Positions 22,493 to 33,094 of a stretch of DNA of 64,000 nucleotides are shown piece after piece. The notes under the pieces are model-generated. The model did no database searches and had not been told where the DNA came from. It saw nothing but the letters and a program-made list of their open reading frames with translations. Both the position numbers and the translations under genes were made by a program. Source of the DNA: Eretmocerus hayati (taxonomy: Eukaryota; Arthropoda; Insecta; Hymenoptera; Aphelinidae); the NCBI GenBank assembly GCA_029851415.1, contig CM056742.1, forward strand, positions 149,921,121 through 149,985,120. The letters run 5' to 3'. Positions within the stretch are counted from its first letter, which is position 1; each line of letters begins with the position of its first letter.

Positions 22493-22525
22493 GTTTCGTC
22501 CACTAGGTTTTGTGGACCTCGTCAG
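22493..22525 (-). ncRNA. Hammerhead-ribozyme-like catalytic core (left arm)
   Basis: On the minus strand: CTGACGAG, GTCCAC, loop AAAACCTA, GTGGAC, GAAAC. The T-to-C difference from the right arm falls at the N of CUGANGA, a position that tolerates change. No cleavage-site segment identified. Confidence 0.4.
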
Positions 22526-22732
22526 GCTTCAGGTTTGTTATTCTTTAGATCGTCATGATATTTTTTGAACGATCTTGTAATAGAGCACAGACATAACGTC
22601 TAGCTCCTGTCAATACGAGTAAATACTCACTCTATTTACTTGTATTGACAGGAGCTAGACGTTATGTCTGTGCTCTATTACAAGATCGTTCAAAAAATGT
22701 CATGACGATCTAAAGAATAACAAACCTGAAGC

Positions 22733-22765
22733 CTGATGAGGTCCACAAAACCTCGTGGACGAAAC
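22733..22765 (+). ncRNA. Hammerhead-ribozyme-like catalytic core (right arm)
   Basis: CTGATGAG, GTCCAC, loop AAAACCTC, GTGGAC, GAAAC: the two invariant hammerhead boxes (CUGANGA and GAAA) joined by a perfect 6-bp stem II. Stems I and III and the cleavage triplet (NUH) were not identified, so activity is not claimed. Confidence 0.4.
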
Positions 22766-22855
22766 GTTGCAATAAAATTTCCATCATGAAATTTTGGGAA
22801 TTTATTTAGTTCCCCACCGTCCTTCGAGATCGACGAGACCAAATATTCAACTCGT

Positions 22856-23371
22856 AAATTATAGAATTATTTCGGACAATTGATCCCTCAATCGCAAATG
22901 TACTATCAAGTTGCTATCAACTACTATTTCCTCAATCTCTACATGATGACTCCCGGGGTTTGTAAGTATTTGGATAAGGTTTAGCGATAAATTTGGAATA
23001 CAAATTCACCGCATCAAAAATCAAGCGATATAGATATCCAAAAGCTTTGATCTGGCATCAACGTGAAAACAGCTCCCTTCCATGGAAGGTGCACCTAAGT
23101 ACTATAGATCTTAGTCCTTGACCGCAGCTTCCACATTCACCGCTAGGCAGCTATCTAGGACAAATTCAGCCCCTCAGTTGAGGCTCTTCATTATTTTGTC
23201 CCTCCTAATAATCCGATTGTCATTTGAAATAGATGGCTAAATACACGAGAATGTATACTACCAGCTAAGTTTTGTTTCAAATCAAACTTGTTACAGCATC
23301 GAGATTAAATTATCAACTTAAGTCGGAAAAATTCATGTCGCAAGTAGCTGAGTGGAAGGGTGATTGGTACA
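22856..23371. other. Non-coding stretch
   Basis: No gene or repeat recognised. Confidence 0.5.
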
Positions 23372-23374
23372 TAA

Positions 23375-23893
23375 GGGTGATGACAGATAAGGGTGATGAC
23401 AGACAACCCGCCACGACGCGATTCTCATGCCATTTCACGACACGACACCTCCCGACACGACACGTGATTTATTTCGATGAAGTCAACCATCGATGGATTT
23501 GATAGAACCAGTCGTGGGTTGTGAAAATGAATCCAATCCATCAATAGTTGGGTTCACCAAAATGAATTATGTATCGTGTCGAGTGGTGTCGTGTCGTGAA
23601 ATGGCAGAAGAATCGCGTCGTGTCGGGTTGTCTGTCATCACCCTAAAGCGCTACGCTACGATTTTGCGCCACGCCACGACGCGCTATCGCGCGCCACGAC
23701 CCAAAACTTCATTCCAGCAAACTCGACCATAGATAGATTTGATTAACTTTCATAACCTACGGTTGATACTGTAACAATAAATCCAGTCCATCAATGGTCG
23801 GGTTCGCTGGAATGAAGTTTTGGGTCGTGGCGTGCGATAGCGCGTCGTGGCGTGGCGCAAAATCGTAGCGTAGCGCTTAATCTGTCATCACCC
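23375..23893. mobile_element. PIF/Harbinger-type MITE B, split by MITE A
   Basis: Outer ends GGGTGATGACAGATAA and TTAATCTGTCATCACCC, flanked by TAA on both sides (23372-23374, 23894-23896). Long TIRs continue inward: AGCGCTACGCTACGATTTTG and its complement, then CGTCGTGGC-type sequence to GCTGGAATGAAG. Without MITE A it is about 263 bp. A 3-bp TAA/TTA duplication and G-rich termini fit PIF/Harbinger (Tourist-like) MITEs. No ORF. Confidence 0.85.
23391..23643. mobile_element. PIF/Harbinger-type MITE A, nested in MITE B
   Basis: A 253-bp element, ends GGGTGATGACAGACAACCC and its complement, flanked by TAA (23388-23390 and 23644-23646). The TAA lies inside the TIR of MITE B. The first 13 bases match MITE B's terminus, so both were probably mobilised by related transposases. 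The arms contain CACGACACGAC-type repeats. Confidence 0.88.
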
Positions 23894-23896
23894 TAA

Positions 23897-24785
23897 GGGC
23901 GGCGCAGTAGCTTGTGAGACAGACGGTCCGGCGTTACTCGGTTGTTCGTTTCATTACCCAAATCCTCCAAAGCTGTACTCAGAAAAGGTGAGCTCAGAGG
24001 ACCTCGGAGGTCGCAACGGTCCATTGTGATGAACCTTTCACCAACTGCAATGAATGCAGATGTGGTTGATGAACAGCAAAATGTCTATAGCCTACTCAAG
24101 GCCGATGGCCAACACTTTTCACCCCAACGAGGTGAACTCAGACATTGAAGCCTACCGCGAGTACGAAGTGCCAAGATAGCTTTGCAACAGGTTCTGTCCG
24201 CGGAAATTTTCGAAACAATGAGACTGTCATGAGTAAATGGAAATTGGAACACAATTACAGCCGTTGGGCCATAGACTTACTAGTCTCAAGTCCGTTGACC
24301 GGTGAACCATACCTTGAGTAAGATGAATATCAAAGCTGTAGTAGCAACTTCGATTACTTTTTTGTGACTTTATTTTGTGCACGAATCTACTCAAAAAATC
24401 TTCTTTGTAATCTGACTGATATCGTAGTGATATATTAGTAAGCGATGATACTAGATACTGAACCGACATATCATAGGTGAAGATGTTTCTCCATCTTCTG
24501 GGAAATGACTCTTCCGCATGGTTTTCATGATTTTGAACCCGCACAGCTGATGAAAGAATATTATCCGAAACTCGGACGCGGTGGTTTCCGCATTCTTGTG
24601 ATAATTTCGATCCTCGCCCCCGGCTCAGACCGGAAATTATCACTCGTTGTGTGGAAACCAACATTCCCGCCCTCGTATCGAAATGTACTATTTTCTACTA
24701 CTTGTAACTCCAAATCAAAATTGAAGAGGTCGTGTTAAAATCATCAATTTCCAAGATATGTCCGTCCGAATCCTGCGTATCGAGT
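23897..24785. other. Unassigned stretch
   Basis: No product recognised. A 145-codon open stretch on the minus strand (24227-24664) and a short plus-strand frame reading MANTFHPNEVNSDIEAYREY (from about 24109) are the only protein-like text. A GAAAAG|GTGAGC donor match lies at about 23987. Support is insufficient for a gene call. Confidence 0.35.
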
Positions 24786-25275
24786 TGCCTGCGTGGAACA
24801 GGTAAAGTCTAAAGGGTGGCTGTATGGGTCATAGATGGGTCATGAGCAGGTGGGTAGGTGGTCGGGTAGATGGGTGATCTGGTCCGATCTGGAATAATCT
24901 GGACCGGTATTAAGCGGTTCGGAACCACGTGAGACGTTTTGGTAAGGCCACCCATGGTCTGGACCGTTTGAAAAGGTTTGGAGTGGTCTGGAACACTTTG
25001 GGATGTTCTGTCACGGCCTGGGACGTTCTATTGCGGCCCAGGATGGTTTGGTATGGTCTAGAATGGTCAGAAATTATTGGTAACGGTGTATGATGTGCTG
25101 GAGTGATGTTGGGCGATCTGGGACGGTCTGGTCGAGGTTGGTCTGGCTAAAATATTTCGTGGCCGCCTGGCCGCGAGGGCTACTGGTGGGGCGCGGGAGA
25201 TTCGATAGGTGGGTAGGTCGATGGGTTGGGTGGGCTGGTGGACAACTTGATGAGTGGATGGCTAAACGAGCTGGT
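24786..25275 (+). repeat. G-rich degenerate short tandem repeat
   Basis: About 490 bases with strong G-over-C asymmetry, made of loosely repeated words such as GGTCTGG, GGGACG, GGTTTGG and GGTGGGT at roughly 10-base spacing. First part GGTGGGTAGGTGG; middle GGTCTGGACCGTTTG; end GGTGGGTAGGTCGATGGG. It is open on the plus strand at 25090-25287 only because of composition. Confidence 0.7.
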
Positions 25276-25858
25276 GGGTGTTTATAAGCATAACCAGCAC
25301 CATTTCACCAAAATGTCATCTAGACAAACTCCATAGAAAACTTCTTTTTTTAATACCATCAATTGATCACCACTATCATTTTACAAATAGTCTTTACATT
25401 AATGCCATAGTAACTTGTTATTCGGATGTGCAGAACAGCATCATATTCATTACGACATGAGGATCATCATGACTGTCATATACAATATGTTACAGAAGGT
25501 GTGTACATACTATTACCGGGATGTAGCAAAAAATTGTAAATTTTATTCGTGCATCTCAAACTTTTTGTAAACCCTCGTGGTTTTTTCAACTCTTACGCAA
25601 AGTATGGCATTTTAATGTAACGCTAGACGTGTAATGGTTAGTCATCTTCTGCTGTACAGTTTCGCGTACGCAAGGCTCATTTCATCATTTGATTAATAGC
25701 CCTAGCTTGTAATTCCCAACTCATTCGCTTTGGACCTCACTTCCCAGTCTCGAATAAAGTTTCTAATACAAACGAGTCAATGTCGTAAATGATGTAGTGG
25801 CCGAATGACAAAAATGACAAGTTGAGAGAATCGAACATATTTGGTTTTCAACACTCAC
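25276..25858. other. Non-coding stretch
   Basis: No gene or repeat recognised. Confidence 0.5.
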
Positions 25859-25968
25859 CTTCCAGAGATGAGAGTATGCAGACTTCGTTCTTACAGTGAT
25901 GTGTTCCTAGAACCACCAGAAATTCATCTGACTTCATACGGATGTTTATCGAATCCGCCAGACAAAAG
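25859..25968 (-). CDS. Possible internal exon, product unknown
   Basis: A minus-strand segment of 110 bases between a fair acceptor (CTGTAATAG|CTTTTG) and a perfect donor (GAAG|GTGAGTG). It is open in one frame: SDEFLVVLGTHHCKNEVC and on. The string FLVVLGTHH is faintly like the strand after the catalytic His of S1 serine proteases (xxVxLGxH), but no catalytic residue is included and no partner exon was found. Could be chance or a relic. Confidence 0.18.
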
Positions 25969-28532
25969 CTATTACAGATATTGGAAATTAAGTACTCACT
26001 GCAACGGACTGCACCAGCGACACCCATTTGTACACGACGGAAAAATTTCAAATTTCATTGCCGAGAGATTCCATTGAGTGACCTCTGTTAATTTCAACGC
26101 ACGGTACACTAAATAAATTAAAAGAAAAGTTCAAGCATTTCTGTATCCGCTGGAAGAAATATTTAGAATGCGGAATGACCCAGTGAAGTTAGTAAACATG
26201 CCACATTTTTCCCACAGAAAGAGGCTGATCGTTAATTAAACAAAGCATTCACATGAGAAATTGAAGTCACCGATGAAAATTAGAGTAGGAGAATATGAGT
26301 GAGAGAAGAAAGGGTAAGGGTGGCGGGCTGATGTATTTCTAACGTAAAGATCTTTCTAACCCACGAAAGGGCACTTGCAAGCACCATTCATGCTGATTTT
26401 CTCGCCCTTCTTGTAACAACTAATCTGGTTACTATGTTTCGACACGCGATGTAAAAGTATGTAAAAGTATATATAGCTCTCTGAGAATCGACCAAGCCAA
26501 AGATGATGATAATGCAGTTGGCTTGCTACAGAGAATACTCTTCTCTGTATATCCATAGACCCCTTGTCATCAAATGCTGATTAGATTATTTGAACTTAAT
26601 TTTTTATATGAGTGATTAATTTCGATGCTACGCTCTTGGGTGGGAAATATCTTCAACATCGCATGGGCCATGAGAAGACCATGAATTCAGCATTAGCTGT
26701 GATGATTCAAATTAAAATCTCAATTATTTTGATTGAATGAGCGGAGTTCAATGACACTCACTGTGATATATTTAAAATCATGAGTTTTTGTTTTGCTTGA
26801 GGGAATTAGGTTAGTCAGTGAATGAAAGTTCTAGAAAGCTTTCATCATGACAGCACTAGCTGTGAAATGATGAGATTTAATTCAATTAATTCAGAGTAGA
26901 TGAATTTGAATAGTGTGAGCTTCCACTCCATGAAGGGTATTATTAGAGGCAAACTTTCTTAAGGGCATCGTTGTCATTTTGTATACCGATCTTCGGTTGC
27001 ACAGAAGTGCCTTGAACTTCGTCGAAATATTTCTGCCAACAGGAACGCAAAAGAATTTCATTCTAGGATCCAATATATTGGATGATTTGCAGAGTTCCAA
27101 AGAAACGGACTATCCTTGTAATCCTTGTCCTGCGATTCCAGGTGCAGTTACCGACCAATTCAAGAATCTTACTAATAATTAGATTGTGAGGTGCCGCAAT
27201 TGCTTTACCTTTGTTGTTTCAAAGCAAAGACAATGATACGGTAGAACCAGTTTGTCATGGGTTTTGAATAAAAATACTCAACCACCTATTTGGTCTGAGT
27301 CGACTTTAAAAATTCAACTTATTGTTATCCTTCTCATTGATTAATATTCTTACCAAAAATTATCGCTGAGTATAAACTCTATTTCAAGGTCGAAAATGTG
27401 ATGAGAAAATGAAATCAGGGATCCTAATCCTAAGTGAACGAATTCTCAGGAGAAATCTCAAATTATTGGTAGGCTCAATAATTATATTCTGGAAAATTTT
27501 TTCTGGAAAGTGCTTGCATTATCAAAAATATGCTCCCAAGTACGTCAAAAAAGTTTCTAGTACACCGGAGCCATTATTTTCTTGAAGTAGGCTAGAACCT
27601 AACACATGTCGCTTACGGAGCCTGTGGTCGACCAGAGATGGGGGCGGGGGGATAAAAAAATCTGAAGAAGGTTTTTTGTGCCATTCTAAATAATTAAAGT
27701 GCTCAATAACTATACAAATTAACCTAGTTTGCAAAGGATCTGATCTATTGAAGTCTGATGTATACGCTGTGACTTTTCCTCAAAGGTCTTGAAAACTCAG
27801 GGGAAACTCAGGGAATCGTCCCTGTCCAACTCGGTAGACACCCTGTAAATGACGAAATATTTCCAGCAATAACTAAATGTAAAAGAGTGAAGGCGAGCAT
27901 TTTAATATGATCATTGCATACGGATCCATTGAGCAAGAGTAATATATTATCACGTTGGCTATGGGGTGAATGATTTCCAAATTCACACCAAAAGTGGCAA
28001 CAAGCCCCTCATTTATTAGGTTGAAACTACTCCTTCATCCATCTGTACACGGAATTACATCTCAATCTTCGGCTTGTTATATTGCTCGATCTCTTGAACG
28101 AAGGACCAAAAATTCTCAATGTCATGCGTTTGATCAATGAACCAACCCAGAGGAATATGATGCTATTAATTTCAATACAGATAACACACGAGCCCATTCT
28201 TCGACTCGCTCAATTCTACCAAACAAGAAACTGCAGTTTTGTTGTACTGTACACGAAAATGTTCAAGTTGTGAGCGAGAAAACGAGAATATCCCTGGAGG
28301 CCATTCGAATAATGTGATTCGCATGTAAATGAGCAATGTATTCTCGCAGGCGAACCTAAGGGTCGGGAATTAATGAGGATTCAAGACAGTAAATAAGGCA
28401 TCGGACTGAAAAAGATTTACGAATTGATTTTGACTCTCTTGATGCAATGAATCATTTTCTTATCTGTGATGTCGAGTGTCGTTCAAAATGATTATATCCT
28501 ATGGTAGAATGAGTGCAACAATAACACGTAAC
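25969..28532. other. Non-coding stretch
   Basis: No recognised gene. 27800-27825 has a small dyad CAGGGAATCGTCCCTG. Confidence 0.5.
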
Positions 28533-28534
28533 TA

Positions 28535-29275
28535 CACTGTAAAAAATCAGTTAGTGGGAGCAAAGAATCAAATAACTGGTTGTCTTTTGGCGGCAACCAC
28601 AGGTTACCCATGAAATCCAACCATTGGTTGGATTTGGTAGGTAATTTTTTCCCACAGCGAATTAAAGATGAATACGGGACCCATGAAATTGGTGGATGGT
28701 GTCCCTGGTTGACACTTTTGGGTCAGAAGGACAAGTTGTTCCACGTCTTTGAATAAACAAGCAGAAATAAAGAGCCATGGCGTCGAGCTTTTTCGGTAAA
28801 AAAACCCGGGTTAAGCAAAGTTTTTGCAATTAAGATTAGTGATAGCTGGTCTTAGTTTGCGGAGCCTATAACTCATTAGGAATGAAGAATTAGACAAACG
28901 CGAAATAAACGGTTACCGATCCGGATACTGAATTGCAAAAACCTTCCTTGACCTGGATTTTTTCCCCGAAAAAGCTCGCGCGAACGTTATAGTTGTTCAT
29001 TTCTGTTTCTTCATGATGAAAAATGAAGAAACTTGTTTTTTTTACCCAATGTTGTCGGCCGGATACCACCATTTACCAATCTCACGGGTCCCGTAATCGT
29101 CCCCATGTTTGCCGTGGGAAAAATGTCAACCAGTGGTTCGATTTGGTAGGCAGCCAGTGGTTAAATGTTGGATTCGACAGCCCACTAGTAGTTAAAAAGA
29201 CAACCACTTACAAGGGGAGGACCAGGTGTCTGGATCACCAATCTTGTCCACGTTTTTTTCACGGTTTTGTACCAC
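28535..29275. mobile_element. Foldback element with CACTGT terminus
   Basis: Starts TA|CACTGTAAAAAA at 28535. The sequence to about 28825 recurs inverted at about 28930-29275: GGGACCCATGAAATTGGTGG against the complement GGGACCCGTGAGATTGGTAA, GCGAGCTTTTTCGG-type core, TTTTTGCAATT, and outer TGGTTGTCTTTT. Arms about 300 bp, diverged. The right terminus TTTTTTTCACGG is a decayed version of the left. Contains TTGGTTG-type palindromic modules as in the other CACTGT elements. Confidence 0.65.
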
Positions 29276-29282
29276 CTTTTGT

Positions 29283-30546
29283 AGCAGCTCGTGAGTAGCT
29301 TGGTTTTGCCGTATCTTGATTATGGCTCAGCGTTGCTAACTGATTTGAATAAGGAGCAGAACCCGAAGCTCCATCGTCTGCATAATGCTTGCATTAGATT
29401 CATCCATGGAAACATCCCGCGGCAAGCAAATGTCACACCTTATCGTCTAAGTCTTAGCTGGCTCTCCGCTGAGAGTTGAAGTATGTCTTCTTGAGTTACT
29501 CGCAATTGCAACCATAAAGTGCTATCAGCCAACGTATTTAAGATCCAAATTTTCTCTCGCGATTGAAAACCCTGCCTAGCGCCAGTCTGAAACGAAGAAC
29601 AAAGTCTCACTCACGTATCGCTCCCCCCGAATAGAACCCCTCAATCAATCTTTCAACAATTGTGCCTCGTATCTGTTGAATAATCCCTTGCCTGAACTTT
29701 GAGATAAGCCCTCAACAACCTGAAAGAGATGCTTCTGAATTTCCTACGGGATCGTGATCGCGACTGTTGGTTTCAGCGCGCTTCTCGCGAAAGACTAGTA
29801 GCTGTACCACCATGCCTACGCGATGCTCTTTCCCCACCATTGTCATGGACACAACTGATTTTTTGTATTGGAAGCTCTCCTCGCTATGATTTCACAAACA
29901 CAGTCAAAATTAGACAATTCCCCGAGATATTGTTCCTAAAAAAGTATTGTTCCTAAAAATTTAATTTTTTGTATAGTCATTCGTTGGAGCAGATGCTGTT
30001 TAGTCCCAAATTGGCAATAAAATTCAAGCAAAACTTATCCGGCTATATAAACAAATGTCATTTTCAGCTTGTCGCACGAACACGAGTGAGGACCTAACAT
30101 TGATTCTCGCGCCTGATAAACAATTTCAATTTCTCAAGCTTATTAGATGGATATTCATTTTCAAACATCATTCCTCTTGCGATTTCTCCAAACACATTTC
30201 ACAAATCTTATACACAACCTGAATTAACCAGATTTAACTAGGTGTATCTTTTCAACGAAATTTCTAGATTTTCTTGAATAACAACTTCAATATTGCATAA
30301 AATATTGTTAATTGATTTTTTCAATGCTTTTTCATTAGGAAACCATAACTTCAACATTCCTTGATTCATATATACAATTCTCGGCCTCAAGACTTGAATT
30401 TCATTTTCTTATTCTCATGTCCGTGTTTTCGTGGAAATGCCCTCTAGTATATTCCATATGTAACATGCTTCATGTATACTTATTATTTGGGCAAATGGGG
30501 CCTTGACCCCTCATCCTCAATGAAATCAATATCAATCAACCAATCA
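29283..30546 (+). mobile_element. Non-LTR retrotransposon (LINE), 5'-truncated copy 1
   Basis: Begins within the C-terminal part of the reverse transcriptase: LVLPYLDYGSALLTDLNKEQ, then HRLHNACIRFIHGNIPRQ and LSLSWLSAE. This is the thumb/connection block (PHxDYC..W.......L..LQN...R) of CR1/Jockey-group LINEs. Downstream the frame is broken; RASRERLVAVPP (about 29780) matches copy 2. The 3' end has GGGGCCTTGACCCC (30497-30510) followed by a degenerate AATC tail (AATCAATATCAATCAACC). Endonuclease and the RT core are missing. Confidence 0.85.
29291..29479 (+). pseudogene. Reverse transcriptase C-terminal fragment (copy 1)
   Basis: A 62-codon open stretch, 60-70% identical by eye to copy 2 (KEQNxKLHRLxNACIRFxxG). 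The polymerase motifs lie upstream of the truncation, so it cannot act. Followed by a stop and frameshifts. Confidence 0.8.
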
Positions 30547-30763
30547 CCAAAAATGTAAAGAATCCACAGTAACTCTGCCAAATGGGTCTCCTGTCCAGAG
30601 ATCAGGCATTGAGATTATCATTGCTCATATAGGCCCTTCTTAAAAAGTTATATATGTATAGATTATCTAGCAATGTTGGTGTTTTTGGCTGTAGCTCTGA
30701 ACAAAAGGCCCATTTGGCGGAGTCGATCTGGATTCTTAATATACAATACTGGGTCATACAAAA

Positions 30764-30878
30764 CTGTAAAAAATTCGGACAAGATTGGTGAGCCGGACAC
30801 CTGGTCCTCCTCTTGTCAGTTGTCTTCTCCACCACGTAGTTGTCAATTAGGTGGAAAGTTAACCAACTTTTGACAGTG
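30764..30878. mobile_element. CACTGT-family MITE
   Basis: Left end AACTGTAAAAAATTCGG, right end AACTTTTGACAGTG followed by TA. It shares GGACAAGATTGGTGAGCC and GACACCTGGTCCTCC with the inverted sequence at 29200-29265, so it is a relative of that foldback's outer arm. About 115 bp, as for the Copia-gag MITE. A short inverted repeat (30553-30600 against 30690-30738) lies just upstream. Confidence 0.65.
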
Positions 30879-30880
30879 TA

Positions 30881-31500
30881 CCTGCGTCAACAAATATAAA
30901 TAAATCATAAAATTACCCACATCCATGCGAAAGGCTTGGAATCCTTCCATATATGCTACGAAATAAGTATTTAACACTTGGTCTTATAGCATGTGTTATT
31001 AGTACCAAAGAGCCAATAGACGTAGCTGAAAAACTTAATCTTCGTCTTCAGAGCTATAAAGGATCCAAAATATGCCATAGCTTATCTGATTGTCAATTTC
31101 GCATACACAGAGACCTAATAAAATGCTCCTTTAATCGCAGGCTCTTGTGTATGGAATGGAATTCCCTGGTGAACCCACGCCTCTTTCGAAAGTCCGTACT
31201 TCAAAGAACTCAAAATCTGTTGTTCAAAGTATGATGTTTGGGTACTTGATGTTAATCTTCAAACAACCGAATCCGCGAGTGTGTATGCGTGACGAATCCG
31301 CTATTGATTGAGAAAAATGGTGTCAGTCATCTTCTTCCGTCCAGGAGAATTAGGATGAATACCAACAAAAAAACATGTCCGGGATTTAATTCAAAAATTT
31401 CAAATCATCGATCCTCATTGGACTTATCAACAGCTACAGTATCAGTCAGCTGTTTCAATGAGTCGCTTCGCGGGGGCGTATCGTACCACGAGGGAAGGAG
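30881..31500. other. Non-coding stretch
   Basis: A 93-codon open frame at 30953-31234 lacks recognisable motifs. Confidence 0.4.
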
Positions 31501-31504
31501 GGTA

Positions 31505-31640
31505 AGCGCATATAAATCGACCCCCGGTCTGCAAGAGAGCAACCTTCCTTATCAACCCCCTGATATCGAGCCTTTGCAATCGTAAAAGTAGATGTCGTGG
31601 AGGGTTTCTCGCCCGAGGGGTTGATGCCCCAAGAGCAGTG
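31505..31640 (+). promoter_or_regulatory. Candidate TATA promoter and first non-coding exon
   Basis: GCGCATATAAATCGACCCCC (TATA box near 31511) is followed 125 bases on by a donor match AGT|GTAAGTGG at 31637. The stretch between has no ATG-led frame of note. No downstream coding exon was found. Confidence 0.25.
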
Positions 31641-32137
31641 TAAGTGGTTGATACATGGATAATGAAATTGAAAAGAGACATGAATATTTTCGATACATTG
31701 GTTATCGAATTGATTTATGACACATTCATTGCGACGCCGATTATTCTAAATCTCAATTCCCTCATGAACTCTCGTATTCTAGCAAATACGTTTCGTAGAA
31801 ATATACTCTTTTTACTCTATTATATTTTTACCCTTGTCGAAGTAAATGGTCATTAAAAATTGTTATCAAGAGAATTTTTTGAGCAACTATAAGTCGGTAA
31901 GTAAGGAAAAAAAAAATGAAAAATTGTGGACTGTATTGCAATGATGGGGCCCATGAAGTAGTCAGTATTTTCGCTAATTTATGACTTACAGTTAGTATTA
32001 TGATTCTTTGCGAGTATTTTACAGCGATCCACGAAAGTTTAATTCAACCATAATTTTTCAACGTTTCGATGTATTGGCGATCCCTGAATTCGATAATTTC
32101 AATGAAACGCCCAACCTTTACTATTTTACAAATCCGC
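31641..32137. other. Non-coding stretch
   Basis: No gene or repeat recognised. Confidence 0.5.
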
Positions 32138-33094
32138 ATATGAGGATATCTCTGAAACTTTTGACATTTGCTGTCACAGCTCAGCCAAACTGGTTGTAGG
32201 ACGTTTCTTCAGGTCTAACCTGTCAAACTACCTTTGTTTGAATGTCCTGAAAGTGGTCAAAGAGTTAGAGCTTGATTGGTGGATGTGGGCAGATTCTAGA
32301 ATCAATCATGTGCGAGAAAACACCCGAAAATCGAGGAATTTACGTGTCACAGCGTCAGACTCTTGGAATTTGGCAAGCTCTCGTGAGTGAAGCATTTCTG
32401 ATCAAATTCTGTAACTTCTCAGACTGATTTCTAATGATCCAAAGTTATGATTTTTCTAGTGAAGAAGGGTGTGCTCACTGTGCTCAGCCGTGACACGTAG
32501 AGATGTGAGTGTCACAGATTATTGGGAAAAAATTCTTGACTCGCTTTGGACGCTATAGCTCGTGGAGCGTAATCTAGAGACACTGCGGAGAATCTTTATC
32601 GTATTCTCCATGAAAAAATGAAAAAATTGAGCTGCTGTAGACCTATGTGCTTTGACGGGAAAACCAGAGAACCGGATAAAACAAAAAAGAGAACGATCGT
32701 ACACGATCTCTAATCGCACAGCTGTTTGAGAGGCACACGCGTGGGAGGGGGGGGGGGCACAGACCTCTAAACACTGTGAAAATGTTACAAATACCTTCAA
32801 AATATCATACCAATTTCCACCCACCGAGACTTTGGACGCTCCATGAGTACCATCCGTTTGAACGAGGGCTGTGCAGCAGCAATTTTGTGAAAAATGCATC
32901 AAGAAATGATGAGACCATTGGTGGACCATTTAGTATATTCCAATTCTGACTTTCGTTGCTACCCAATTGCATACAATCCTCATACTTGAACCATTGTGCT
33001 CGCTCAATAACAGGCTCTAACCGTATATCCCGATTTCCACCGCTGTGACTCTTTTTGAGGCCGAAAATCAAAAGTTTCAGAGATATCCTCATAT
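32138..33094. repeat. TIR element candidate, 0.96 kb
   Basis: A perfect 27-bp inverted repeat at 32138-32164 (ATATGAGGATATCTCTGAAA...) and 33068-33094, with weaker similarity continuing inward (GTCACAGC on both sides). The interior holds a G-run (32743-32757) and no recognisable ORF. No clear target duplication. Confidence 0.6.

Larger units (their letters stand above)
22403..22855. mobile_element. Near-perfect 223-bp-arm palindrome (foldback) carrying hammerhead-like cores
   Basis: Left arm 22403-22625, loop 22626-22632 (CTCACTC), right arm 22633-22855. The arms differ at only a few positions. Each arm, read outward from the loop, contains CTGANGAG, then GTCCAC, 8 bases, GTGGAC, then GAAAC. 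A diverged single arm of the same family lies at 53060-53285. A transcript of the whole would fold into a long hairpin. Confidence 0.9.

Noticed and set aside
22403..22855. Reading the palindrome as a complete hammerhead ribozyme
   Set aside because: Only the core boxes and stem II are visible; I could not find stems I/III or a cleavage triplet, so it is listed only as hammerhead-like.
24227..24664. 145-codon minus-strand open frame
   Set aside because: No motif, no convincing start context, no splice pairing or repeat relationship; compatible with chance.
26891..27182. Text reminiscent of a serine-protease segment near 27.0 kb
   Set aside because: Frames conflict between strands, no catalytic motif is seen, and the order relative to the 25.86-kb segment would be wrong for one gene.
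27800..27825. Short CAGGGA...TCCCTG dyad as a regulatory site
   Set aside because: Too short and without any neighbouring gene or second copy.
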